Source: Faecalicatena faecalis (GTDB lineage Bacteria > Bacillota > Clostridia > Lachnospirales > Lachnospiraceae). Taken from it: a DNA stretch of 64,000 nt. Location: NCBI RefSeq assembly GCF_012524165.2, contig NZ_JABACJ020000022.1, positions 1 to 64,000 of the forward strand, given 5' to 3'. Position 1 is the stretch's first letter. Every line of letters begins with the position of its first letter. The notes beneath the pieces are model-generated. The model did no database searches, had not been told where the DNA came from, and saw only the letters and a program-made list of their open reading frames with translations. The position numbers were made by a program, and so were the translations under genes. Below, one piece after another: positions 56,626 to 64,000 of this stretch.

Positions 56626-57498
56626 ATGAGTGAAATGGAAAAAATAGTAGTAAGTGTGATAGGTGCAGGGGGCAAGATGGGGACAAGAACAAGCAACAAT
56701 CTTGCTAAAAAGCCGGAGGCGTTTGAATTGCTGATGGTAGAAGCCTCCCCGGCAGGGATTCAAAGTATCAAAGAAAGAGGGTTTGAACCAGTCAGTGCCG
56801 AGGAGGCGCTGGAAAAATCAGATGTTGTTGTCTTTGCAGTTCCTGACACCTTGATTGGAAAGCTGTCAGCAGTCTATGTACCCAAGCTAAAACCGGGCAG
56901 CGGGTTCATCATTTTGGATCCGGCGGCAGCAGTTGCAAAGGAATTGACATTACGTGAGGACTGTACCTTTGGTGTGGCACATCCCTGCCATCCATCTTAT
57001 TTCTTAGATCAGGATACATATGAAGCGCGTCAGGACCGGTTCGGCGGACTGGGAGGAAAGCAGGATATTGTCATGTCGAAGATCCAGGGAGATGATGAGC
57101 GGTTCGCGCAGTGCGTAGAGGTTGCAAAACAGATGTATGCCCCAGTGGAGCATGCTTATGTAATGACATCAGAACAGATTGCCTTTTTGGAACCGACGCT
57201 GGTAGAGCTGTTGGGAGCGACCTGCCTCTATGCTATGGCTGAGACCGTAGATGAGGCAGAGAAGAGAGGGATTCCCAGAGAAGCGGCAGTATCTTTTCTG
57301 ACAGGCCATATTTATAATCTGTCTGCGAATTTTCTGGGTTATATTCCAGGCAACCCTCCGGTTTCAGATGCATGTAAGGTGGCAATCAGTCTGGGAAATC
57401 GTTTAGTAATGAGAGAGGATTGGAAACAGATTTGGGAGGATGAGGTTCTCGATAAAGTGATAGCAACAATGCTTCATCCAGAAAATCCACAGATCTGA
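56626..57498 (+). CDS. NAD(P)-dependent 6-phosphogluconate dehydrogenase-like enzyme
   Basis: A 290-residue dehydrogenase. The N-terminal Rossmann fold has GAGGKMGTR at residue 12 region and VVFAVPD, with an HPCHPSYF catalytic-like stretch near 126. The C-terminal half is a helical PGDH_C-like domain. It is not a classical 6-phosphogluconate dehydrogenase, being too short and lacking its substrate motif. One related use is oxidation-isomerisation in the apionate pathway (ApnO), but I cannot confirm this. The start at 56626 is ATG with AAAGGAATG just before; a later in-frame start at 56635 (ATGGAAAAAATAG) is an alternative, as GGAATGAG is also nearby. Confidence 0.75.
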   Translation: MSEMEKIVVSVIGAGGKMGTRTSNNLAKKPEAFELLMVEASPAGIQSIKERGFEPVSAEEALEKSDVVVFAVPDTLIGKLSAVYVPKLKPGSGFIILDPAAAVAKELTLREDCTFGVAHPCHPSYFLDQDTYEARQDRFGGLGGKQDIVMSKIQGDDERFAQCVEVAKQMYAPVEHAYVMTSEQIAFLEPTLVELLGATCLYAMAETVDEAEKRGIPREAAVSFLTGHIYNLSANFLGYIPGNPPVSDACKVAISLGNRLVMREDWKQIWEDEVLDKVIATMLHPENPQI

Positions 57499-57511
57499 CA
57501 GGAGGGGAAGA

Positions 57512-58480
57512 ATGAAAATTGTAGTATTAGATGGATATACGTTAAATCCTGGAGATTTAAGCTGGGAGCCTCTGGAGAGATTTGGGGAATGTACGGTTTA
57601 TGACAGGACACCCTGGAATGATGATGATGAAATCATCCGAAGAATCGGAAATGCCGATATCGTATTCACAAATAAAACTCCATTATCCGCCAAGGTATTT
57701 GAGGCCTGTTCAAACATCTGCTATGTGGGGGTCCTGGCGACCGGTTATAACGTAGTGGATATTGAGGCCGCGAGGAGAAAGAAGATACCGGTCGTTAATA
57801 TTCCTTCCTATGGATCGGCAGCAGTAGGACAGTTTGCGATCGCACTGTTGTTAGAAATTTGTCATCATATCGGACATCATAATCAAGCAGTACAGGAAGG
57901 CAGATGGGAGCAGAATCCAGATTGGTGTTTCTGGGATTATCCGCTGATTGAATTGGAGCATAAGACCATGGGGATTATAGGGTACGGCCGGATTGGTCAG
58001 ATGACGGGCAAAATTGCGCAGGCACTGGGGATGGAAGTACTGGCATATGATTCTTTTCGAAATCCTGAATTAGAAAATGAGCATTGTCGTTATACGGATT
58101 TGAGTGAAGTACTGGAACAGTCCGATGTGATAGCGCTGCACTGTCCATTATTTCCTGAGACAAAAGGATTGATTAACAGGGAATCCATCCAGAGAATGAA
58201 AGACGGAGTTATCATCCTGAATAACTCCAGAGGTCCGTTGATTGTGGAAAAAGATCTTGCAGAAGCGCTGGAGTGTGGAAAAGTGGCGGCAGCCGGACTG
58301 GATGTTGTTTCGGTTGAGCCGATTCAGTCAGATAATCCACTTCTAAAGGCCCCCAATTGTTTGATAACACCTCATATTTCCTGGGCACCGCGAGAAACAA
58401 GAGAACGGCTGCTTCACATCGCTGCGGAGAATCTTAAGAGCTATATGAATGGGAAACCTGTGAATGTCGTAAATCTATAG
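57512..58480 (+). CDS. D-2-hydroxyacid dehydrogenase (glycerate/hydroxypyruvate reductase-like)
   Basis: A 322-residue NAD-dependent dehydrogenase. The Rossmann motif GYGRIG is near residue 155. The catalytic trio is present: Arg240 (NSRGPLI), Glu269 (VEP) and His288 (TPHISW). Such enzymes reduce hydroxypyruvate or related 2-keto acids, or run in reverse. CAGGAGGGG precedes the ATG. Together with the transketolase and the 6PGDH-like enzyme it suggests a route that yields a keto or hydroxy acid from an imported sugar (inference). Confidence 0.92.
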   Translation: MKIVVLDGYTLNPGDLSWEPLERFGECTVYDRTPWNDDDEIIRRIGNADIVFTNKTPLSAKVFEACSNICYVGVLATGYNVVDIEAARRKKIPVVNIPSYGSAAVGQFAIALLLEICHHIGHHNQAVQEGRWEQNPDWCFWDYPLIELEHKTMGIIGYGRIGQMTGKIAQALGMEVLAYDSFRNPELENEHCRYTDLSEVLEQSDVIALHCPLFPETKGLINRESIQRMKDGVIILNNSRGPLIVEKDLAEALECGKVAAAGLDVVSVEPIQSDNPLLKAPNCLITPHISWAPRETRERLLHIAAENLKSYMNGKPVNVVNL

Positions 58481-58510
58481 ACAGCTTTTTAGAGAAGCAA
58501 AGGAGAAAAC

Positions 58511-61159
58511 TTGATTGAGATAACAGAAATTCTGATTAACTATCAGAATGCCCCCGTAGGAATTGAATGTGTAGAACAGGTGGGCTGGAAATTCTGTTCT
58601 AATAATAGGAATGTAAAACAGGCCGCCTATCAAATACAAATAGCAGGGGACTTAAATTATACGGAAATTCTATTTGATACCGGCAGAATAGAAAGTGGTG
58701 AGTCCGCCCATATTTCCCTTGTAGGGGAAACACTGAACTTAATCTCTTCTTATCGATATTCTATCCGTGTTCGTATATGGACTCAGGGTCAAAAATGCAG
58801 TGGATGGAAAGAAAGCAGTTTTGTGACCGGAATCCTGAATAGGGATGAATGGAGGGCGAAGTTCATTACGGCAGAGGATGAGAGTAAAAGTGCAGAAAGC
58901 CGTGCCTATTATTTTCGAAGAGAATTCCAGGTTCAGAAAGAAATCAAAGAAGCATTTGTACATGCAACAGCGCTTGGTCTTTACCACTTTTATATCAATG
59001 GCAGAAAGATTGGAGAAGATGAGTTTACACCCGGATGGACCTCTTACCATAAGCATCTTCTATACCAGACATATGAGATTACAGAATCTCTTAAAGGAGG
59101 AAGCAATACGGCGGCTGCCATGGCTGGAGCAGGCTGGTATAAAGGAGATGTGGGATCTCTAAGGGTGCGGAACCACTATGGAAAAAGAACTGCTTTCATG
59201 TGCCAGGTAGAGATTTTATATTGTGACGGCAGCAAAGACAGATTCTGGACAGATTCTGATTGGAAGGGCTGGCAGAGCCCGGTCCTCTTCTCTGAAATAT
59301 ATGATGGGGAATTATATGATGCCAGGCTAGAATGTAGTGGCTGGAACCAGAATGGATACGATGATTGTCAGTGGAAAGAAACTGACGTTGTTGAGGTTCC
59401 TATTGAGAATCTTGCAGCACAGGGGAGCTGCCGTGTGGGGAAAAGAATGGAGCTGCCTGCAAAAAGGATATTTTCTACCCCGCAGGGCGATACAGTCATC
59501 GATTTTGGACAGAATCTGACTGGATGGATTTCGTTCAGAATCCGGGGAAAAAAGGGAGATAAGATAGAATTAAATTGTTTTGAAACGTTGGATGCAGATG
59601 GGAATGTATATCTGGACAATCTGCGGACGGCAAAACAGACAGTTACTTATATATGCAGCGGAGAGGAGAACGGGTGGTTCCATCCCCATTTTTCCTTCCA
59701 GGGATTTCAATATGCCAAGGTTGCCTCCTATCCAGGGAAACCAGTAATTGAGGATTTTAGGGCGTGTGTGTTGTATTCAGATATGAAAGAAACTGGAAAG
59801 TTTACCTGTTCCAATCCGGATCTGAATCAGCTTTACCATAATATCGTATGGGGAATGAACGGAAACTTTCTGGATGTGCCTACAGACTGTCCGCAGAGAG
59901 ATGAGAGGCTGGGCTGGACGGGAGATGCACAGATTTTCTGCAGGACGGCCACGTATCTGAAGGATACTTATACATTTTACAGTAAATGGCTGCGTGACCT
60001 GGAGGCGGACCAGACTTTCGAGGGAGGGGTGCCCCATGTAGTACCTGATATCTGGACAGGAAAGCCAGTGAAGGGAAAGATTTTTGAGAAAGGGACACAT
60101 TCTGCAGCGGCCTGGGCAGATGCAGCGGTCATCATTCCGTGGACCCTTTATCTGATGTACGGAGATAAGGCAGTGATCCGGCGGCAGTATCGCAGCATGA
60201 AGGCTTGGATAGAGTTCATGAGGAGGCATTCCCGGAATAATATTTGGAACTATCAATTACAGTTTGGAGACTGGGTCGCATTGGATGCAGAGGAAGGCAG
60301 TTATTATGGCGCAACCCCGAATGATCTGACCTGTACAGCCTATTACGCCTATTCTACACATTTATTTTCAAAAATGGCAGGAGTTATCGGGGAGAAAGGA
60401 GATGAAGAAAGATATACCCGTCTTTATGAGGAGATCAAAGACACCTACCAAAAAACTTTTCTGGACCAAGAGGGCAGGCTTACGGTCAGAACTCAGACAG
60501 CACATATTGTTTCTCTTTATTTCGGATTGCTGCCGGAAAGTTCTATAGGCAGGGCCGCAGAGGATTTAATAGAACTTTTGAGAAAAGAAGGCGGGCATTT
60601 AGTTACTGGATTTGTAGGAACACCATATTTCTGTCATGTATTAAGCCAAAATGGATATACAAAAGAAGCTTATGAGCTGCTTTTGAAGGAAGATTTTCCA
60701 TCCTGGCTGTATCAGGTCAAACAGGGAGCAACTACGATATGGGAGCATTGGGATGGAAAACGTCCAGATGGTACGATGTGGAGTCCAGCAATGAATTCAT
60801 TCAATCACTATGCATATGGTGCGGTGGGAGAATGGCTGTACAGAGCTATGGCAGGAATTGAGGCAGTAGAAGAGGACCCGGGATTCCATACAGTCATTAT
60901 CCGGCCTCATGTCGGAGGCGGGCTTACATATGTTAATGCGTCCTATGAAAGTATATATGGCAAAATCTATTCCGGCTGGCAGGTACAAAAAAGTTGTATC
61001 ACGCTGACTGTCGAGATACCATGTAACACAACAGGGGTCATCTGTATCTGTGATGTAAAAGCATGGAAACAGACCGATGGACTTGTGTTTAAAAGAGAAG
61101 AGAGTGAATATCGAGCGGAAGCTGGGTCAGGTATTTACCAGATCGTATATATGATTTAA
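58511..61159 (+). CDS. GH78 alpha-L-rhamnosidase
   Basis: An 882-residue rhamnosidase, with an Fn3-like start, Bac_rhamnosid_N, the (alpha/alpha)6 domain and C-terminal beta domain, and no tail. It starts at TTG 58511 with AAGGAG six bases upstream. The acid is Glu465 in DCPQRDE (459-465) and the base Glu745 in TTIWEHW. No signal peptide, so cytoplasmic. It follows the hydroxyacid dehydrogenase gene by 30 bases, tying rhamnose release to the transketolase group. Confidence 0.92.
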   Translation: MIEITEILINYQNAPVGIECVEQVGWKFCSNNRNVKQAAYQIQIAGDLNYTEILFDTGRIESGESAHISLVGETLNLISSYRYSIRVRIWTQGQKCSGWKESSFVTGILNRDEWRAKFITAEDESKSAESRAYYFRREFQVQKEIKEAFVHATALGLYHFYINGRKIGEDEFTPGWTSYHKHLLYQTYEITESLKGGSNTAAAMAGAGWYKGDVGSLRVRNHYGKRTAFMCQVEILYCDGSKDRFWTDSDWKGWQSPVLFSEIYDGELYDARLECSGWNQNGYDDCQWKETDVVEVPIENLAAQGSCRVGKRMELPAKRIFSTPQGDTVIDFGQNLTGWISFRIRGKKGDKIELNCFETLDADGNVYLDNLRTAKQTVTYICSGEENGWFHPHFSFQGFQYAKVASYPGKPVIEDFRACVLYSDMKETGKFTCSNPDLNQLYHNIVWGMNGNFLDVPTDCPQRDERLGWTGDAQIFCRTATYLKDTYTFYSKWLRDLEADQTFEGGVPHVVPDIWTGKPVKGKIFEKGTHSAAAWADAAVIIPWTLYLMYGDKAVIRRQYRSMKAWIEFMRRHSRNNIWNYQLQFGDWVALDAEEGSYYGATPNDLTCTAYYAYSTHLFSKMAGVIGEKGDEERYTRLYEEIKDTYQKTFLDQEGRLTVRTQTAHIVSLYFGLLPESSIGRAAEDLIELLRKEGGHLVTGFVGTPYFCHVLSQNGYTKEAYELLLKEDFPSWLYQVKQGATTIWEHWDGKRPDGTMWSPAMNSFNHYAYGAVGEWLYRAMAGIEAVEEDPGFHTVIIRPHVGGGLTYVNASYESIYGKIYSGWQVQKSCITLTVEIPCNTTGVICICDVKAWKQTDGLVFKREESEYRAEAGSGIYQIVYMI

Positions 61160-61248
61160 TTAAATTCTTAAAACGGATTGGATACATTTACCAGTTATAT
61201 GAAAAAAGTAACATGTTAGTATGATATCATCACACAGGAGGAAGAGGT

Positions 61249-62559
61249 ATGAAAAAAAGAGTAGTAGCAGTATTCATGAGTGCAGTATTCGCAACAGGTC
61301 TGATCGCAGGGTGTTCAGGCTCGGGAGATACAGATGGAGCAGAGAAGAAGGATAAGGACAAGGATGTCACAGAACTGTCTCTTTTGGTCGATACAGCGAA
61401 TGCATCGACGGCTGGATTCGAGGCAGTAGCCAAGCTTGCAGAGGAAAAACTGGGAATCAAGGTGAACGTTGAGACAAGACCGGGAGGGACAGAAGGAGAC
61501 AATATCGTAAAGACAAGACTAGCTTCCGGGGATATGGCTGACTTATGTGTCTATAATTCCGGCTCCCTTTTAAATGCGATCAATCCTAAGGAATATTTCA
61601 TCGATATATCAGGTGAGGAATTTGCGGATCGTTTGGATGATTCTTACAAAGAGGCTGTTTCTGTAGGAGATGCAGTCTACGGGGTTCCATATCAGTCATC
61701 ACAGGCAGAGGCGATCATGTACAGCAAACCGATGTATGAAAAGTATGGTCTGGATGTTCCGAAGACATGGGATGAGTTCCTGGCAAACTGCGATGTCCTA
61801 AAAGAAGCTGGCGAGACTGCTATATTGGGAACATTCGGTGATGCATGGACCGCACAGATTCCATTTTTAGGGGATGCGTACAATTTGGAAACAAATGCAC
61901 CGGACTTTGCAGAAAAGTTTGATGCCGGGGAAGCAAAATGGGCAACGACACCGGAAGCGTTGAGAAGTTTTGAGAAGCTGGCAGATACCACGCCATATTA
62001 TAATGAAGACTACCTAGCAACTACATACGATGACGGATGCGATATGATGGCAAATGGAGAGGCGGGACATTGGTTCATTCTTTCTAAGGCTCTGACGAAT
62101 ATCTATGATCTTTACGGAGATAAGGTGAATGATATTGGTATTTTCGGAATGCCAGGGGATGATGCTGCAAACAACGGAATTACTCTGTGGTATCCTGTAG
62201 CAATCTATGGTAATAAAAATAGTGAAAAGCAAGAGGCTATTTTAGACTTCATGGAATTCTATATTTCAGATGAAGCACTTGATGCATATACAGAAGCAGC
62301 ACTTCCAGCAGGTCCATATTGTGTGAAGGGATATGAGCTCCCATCAGAATCCTATGATGCAGTGGCACAGGATATCCAGTCTTATCTTGATTCAGGAAAG
62401 ACGGCGCCGGCATTGGAGTATATCAGTCAGGTGAAGGGCGCGGATTGTCCAACAATCTGCCAGGAATTAGGATCAGGGCAGACAACGGCAAAGGAAGCAG
62501 CAGAAAAATATGACAAGGACTGCGAAAAGCAGGCAACACAATTGGGACTTAAATGGTAA
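61249..62559 (+). CDS. Sugar ABC transporter substrate-binding lipoprotein
   Basis: A 436-residue SBP_bac_1-type binding protein. The lipoprotein signal has lipobox LIAGC (Cys22), followed by an Asp/Lys-rich linker. The mature domain shows the standard layout, with TKMADL-like VKTRLASGDMADLCVYNS and PKTWDEFLANCD. AGGAGGAAGAGG precedes the ATG. It heads a second ABC operon; the permeases follow. Its substrate is likely an oligosaccharide handled by the rhamnosidase just upstream (inference). Confidence 0.93.
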   Translation: MKKRVVAVFMSAVFATGLIAGCSGSGDTDGAEKKDKDKDVTELSLLVDTANASTAGFEAVAKLAEEKLGIKVNVETRPGGTEGDNIVKTRLASGDMADLCVYNSGSLLNAINPKEYFIDISGEEFADRLDDSYKEAVSVGDAVYGVPYQSSQAEAIMYSKPMYEKYGLDVPKTWDEFLANCDVLKEAGETAILGTFGDAWTAQIPFLGDAYNLETNAPDFAEKFDAGEAKWATTPEALRSFEKLADTTPYYNEDYLATTYDDGCDMMANGEAGHWFILSKALTNIYDLYGDKVNDIGIFGMPGDDAANNGITLWYPVAIYGNKNSEKQEAILDFMEFYISDEALDAYTEAALPAGPYCVKGYELPSESYDAVAQDIQSYLDSGKTAPALEYISQVKGADCPTICQELGSGQTTAKEAAEKYDKDCEKQATQLGLKW

Positions 62560-62566
62560 AGGAATG

Positions 62567-62594
62567 TGGGGGTGCGCTTTATAGCACGCCCCCA
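62567..62594 (+). other. GC-rich hairpin between binding-protein and permease genes
   Basis: TGGGGGTGCGC and GCACGCCCCCA form a roughly 10-bp stem with one mismatch and loop TTTATA. No T run follows. As in malE-malF type operons it probably protects the binding-protein message and lowers permease expression. Confidence 0.6.
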
Positions 62595-62622
62595 GGAGTT
62601 TCGTGAAATACGGAGGGTGGAT

Positions 62623-63480
62623 ATGAACAGGAAAAAAATATATTCTAATTGGTTTATGGTGCCGGCTATGGCTGTATTCACAATCTTCTTCCTTCTGCCA
62701 ATGGTAATATCGCTGTTCTTCAGCCTGACGGTATGGGATTTTCACAGCTTTACTTTCTGCGGGTTCGATAATTTTAAAACGTTTTTTTCGGATTCGTCAC
62801 TTTACAGCTCTATTAAAAATACTATGATCTATGCGGTCCTTACGTGTGTTCTGAAATTGTTCCTTGCATTTTTCCTTGCAGTGTTTTTGACAAGCAAAAT
62901 CAAGACAAAGAACTTTTTGCGGTCAGTTGTATTTTTCCCAAATCTGATTAGTACGGTTGCAGTAGGAATTACCTTCTGTGCGTTGATGCATCCATCCAAA
63001 GGATTGATCAACCATGTGATAGAGCTGTTCGGTGGGAATGGGATGGACTGGCTCGGGAATACCCATACGGCATTGTATGCAGTGATATTGACAGATGTCT
63101 GGAAAGGGGTAGGTGTAGCGACCGTGATTTTCATAGCGGGGATGCAGTCGATAGATAAAACCTTTTATGAGGCGGCATCCATTGATGGAGCAAATGCTTG
63201 GCAGAGCTTGAAGGCAATCACAGTCCCGCTTTCCCGCCCAGCGATGAATTCCGTCATTATTCTCTCCTTTATCGGAGGACTCAGGACCTTCGAGCTGATA
63301 TGGGCGATGACCGGCGGGGGTCCGGGATATGCCACAGAGGTGATGGCATCTACCGTATATAAGCAGTATGCAGCGGGATACTATGGTTTATCCACGGCAG
63401 GAAATGTAATCATGTTTATTCTAATTGCAATTCTGGCGTTCCCATTACAAAAGTTTTTGCTGAGCAAGGAGGTGGACTGA
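62623..63480 (+). CDS. Sugar ABC transporter permease, MalF/UgpA type
   Basis: A 285-residue membrane protein with six segments. The EAA loop is DKTFYEAASIDGANAWQSL followed by ITVPLSRP. The start was placed at 62623 because GGAGGGTGG precedes it and the frame further upstream runs through the hairpin. The second permease starts three bases after its stop. Confidence 0.92.
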   Translation: MNRKKIYSNWFMVPAMAVFTIFFLLPMVISLFFSLTVWDFHSFTFCGFDNFKTFFSDSSLYSSIKNTMIYAVLTCVLKLFLAFFLAVFLTSKIKTKNFLRSVVFFPNLISTVAVGITFCALMHPSKGLINHVIELFGGNGMDWLGNTHTALYAVILTDVWKGVGVATVIFIAGMQSIDKTFYEAASIDGANAWQSLKAITVPLSRPAMNSVIILSFIGGLRTFELIWAMTGGGPGYATEVMASTVYKQYAAGYYGLSTAGNVIMFILIAILAFPLQKFLLSKEVD

Positions 63481-63483
63481 TTT

Positions 63484-64000
63484 ATGAAGAAGAGAAAAAG
63501 ACTTTACATATTAGGGGATGCAGCAGGTCTTCTGGCGGCAGCAGTTTTCTTTATTGTGCCATTTGCCTTTATGCTGATCAATGCATTGAAGGAGCGCAGA
63601 GAAGCGAACCTGCTGAATATCAGTCTGCCGGACAGCGTGCATTTTGAGAATTTTCTGCAGGTATTTCAGGCAAATAATTATCAGATTATCACGGCATTTA
63701 AAAATAGCGGGATGATTGTTATTGGTTCAGTCCTTATCCTGATTATTGTAGGGTCCATGGGTGGATATGTCATTCAGAGACGAAAGGACAGAACAATGGG
63801 AGTATGTAATGCCTTGATCATGACAGGATTGATGGTCCCGGCAGCGATTCTTCCCACAATCTGGGTATTACAGAGGATACACTTATATAAAACGCTGACA
63901 GGAATGATCCTAATAGAAGCAGCACTGCATATTCCATTTACGGTGATGCTTTACCGGGGATTTATGGGCTCTATTCCTGTGGAATTAGAAGAGGCGGGGT
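63484..64000 (+). CDS. Sugar ABC transporter permease, MalG type (cut by window end)
   Basis: The first 172 codons of the second permease are in the window, starting at ATG 63484 with GGAGGTGG in the end of the previous gene. A short basic start, a first membrane segment at about 9-30, further segments near 80-100 and 105-125, and the beginning of the EAA loop (SIPVELEEAG) at the cut end are seen. Its downstream partners lie outside the window. Confidence 0.9.
   Translation, partial: MKKRKRLYILGDAAGLLAAAVFFIVPFAFMLINALKERREANLLNISLPDSVHFENFLQVFQANNYQIITAFKNSGMIVIGSVLILIIVGSMGGYVIQRRKDRTMGVCNALIMTGLMVPAAILPTIWVLQRIHLYKTLTGMILIEAALHIPFTVMLYRGFMGSIPVELEEAG

Overview
The window looks like the chromosome of a gut-type anaerobic Firmicute, most likely of the Lachnospiraceae (Clostridium cluster XIVa). 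The grounds are strong AGGAGG-type ribosome binding sites, moderate G+C, carbohydrate ABC transporters without a local ATPase, many AraC-type and YesM/YesN regulators, GPH-type sugar symporters, and clostridial-style molybdopterin genes. No tRNA, rRNA, CRISPR array or insertion sequence was seen.

Layout. 1-145: the tail of a structured RNA. 193-5259: ABC sugar uptake operon (binding lipoprotein, two permeases) ending in a GH127 enzyme. 5417-9007 (minus): class I ribonucleotide reductase nrdA-nrdB behind two NrdR-like boxes. 9112-11952: an AlbA_2/ATPase-like regulator with an operator-rich promoter, a small unknown gene and an AEC transporter. 12018-23780: three GH78 alpha-L-rhamnosidases, a GPH symporter, an alpha/beta hydrolase and an AraC regulator. 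23815-25268 (minus): a second AraC regulator with a small co-transcribed gene. 25609-31941: GH1, GPH symporter, GH2 and a sugar isomerase broken by a one-base frameshift. 32103-33806: AAA-ATPase-like/PD-(D/E)XK protein. 33959-34285: a compact type I toxin-antitoxin-like locus with a 29-residue toxin. 34629-41441: LacZ-type GH2, MFS transporter, SSS symporter and a convergent AraC regulator. 41703-48140: molybdenum cofactor and molybdate uptake genes (MocA-ModE fusion, molybdopterin-binding protein, moaA, MOSC, modABC) with a ModE-like box before modA. 48256-52656: YesN/YesM two-component system plus an orphan sugar-binding lipoprotein. 52838-61159: NCS1-like permease, split transketolase, a 6PGDH-like enzyme, a D-2-hydroxyacid dehydrogenase and a fourth GH78. 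61249-64000: a second ABC sugar operon running off the window.

How it works together (inference). None of the eight glycosidases (four GH78, two GH2, one GH1, one GH127) has a signal peptide. Small plant glycosides or pectin oligosaccharides are therefore probably imported whole by the ABC, GPH, MFS and SSS carriers and then stripped in the cytoplasm of rhamnose, glucose, galactose or uronic acid, and arabinose. Each catabolic unit has its own AraC-type or two-component regulator. The transketolase/dehydrogenase group beside the fourth rhamnosidase may process an unusual released sugar.

Most notable observations: a homologous C-terminal helical tail on two unrelated glycosidases (GH78 and GH2); a MocA-ModE fusion paired with a ModE-like palindrome; a complete-looking type I toxin-antitoxin locus; a putative sugar pathway around the split transketolase; and a three-component sugar-sensing set.
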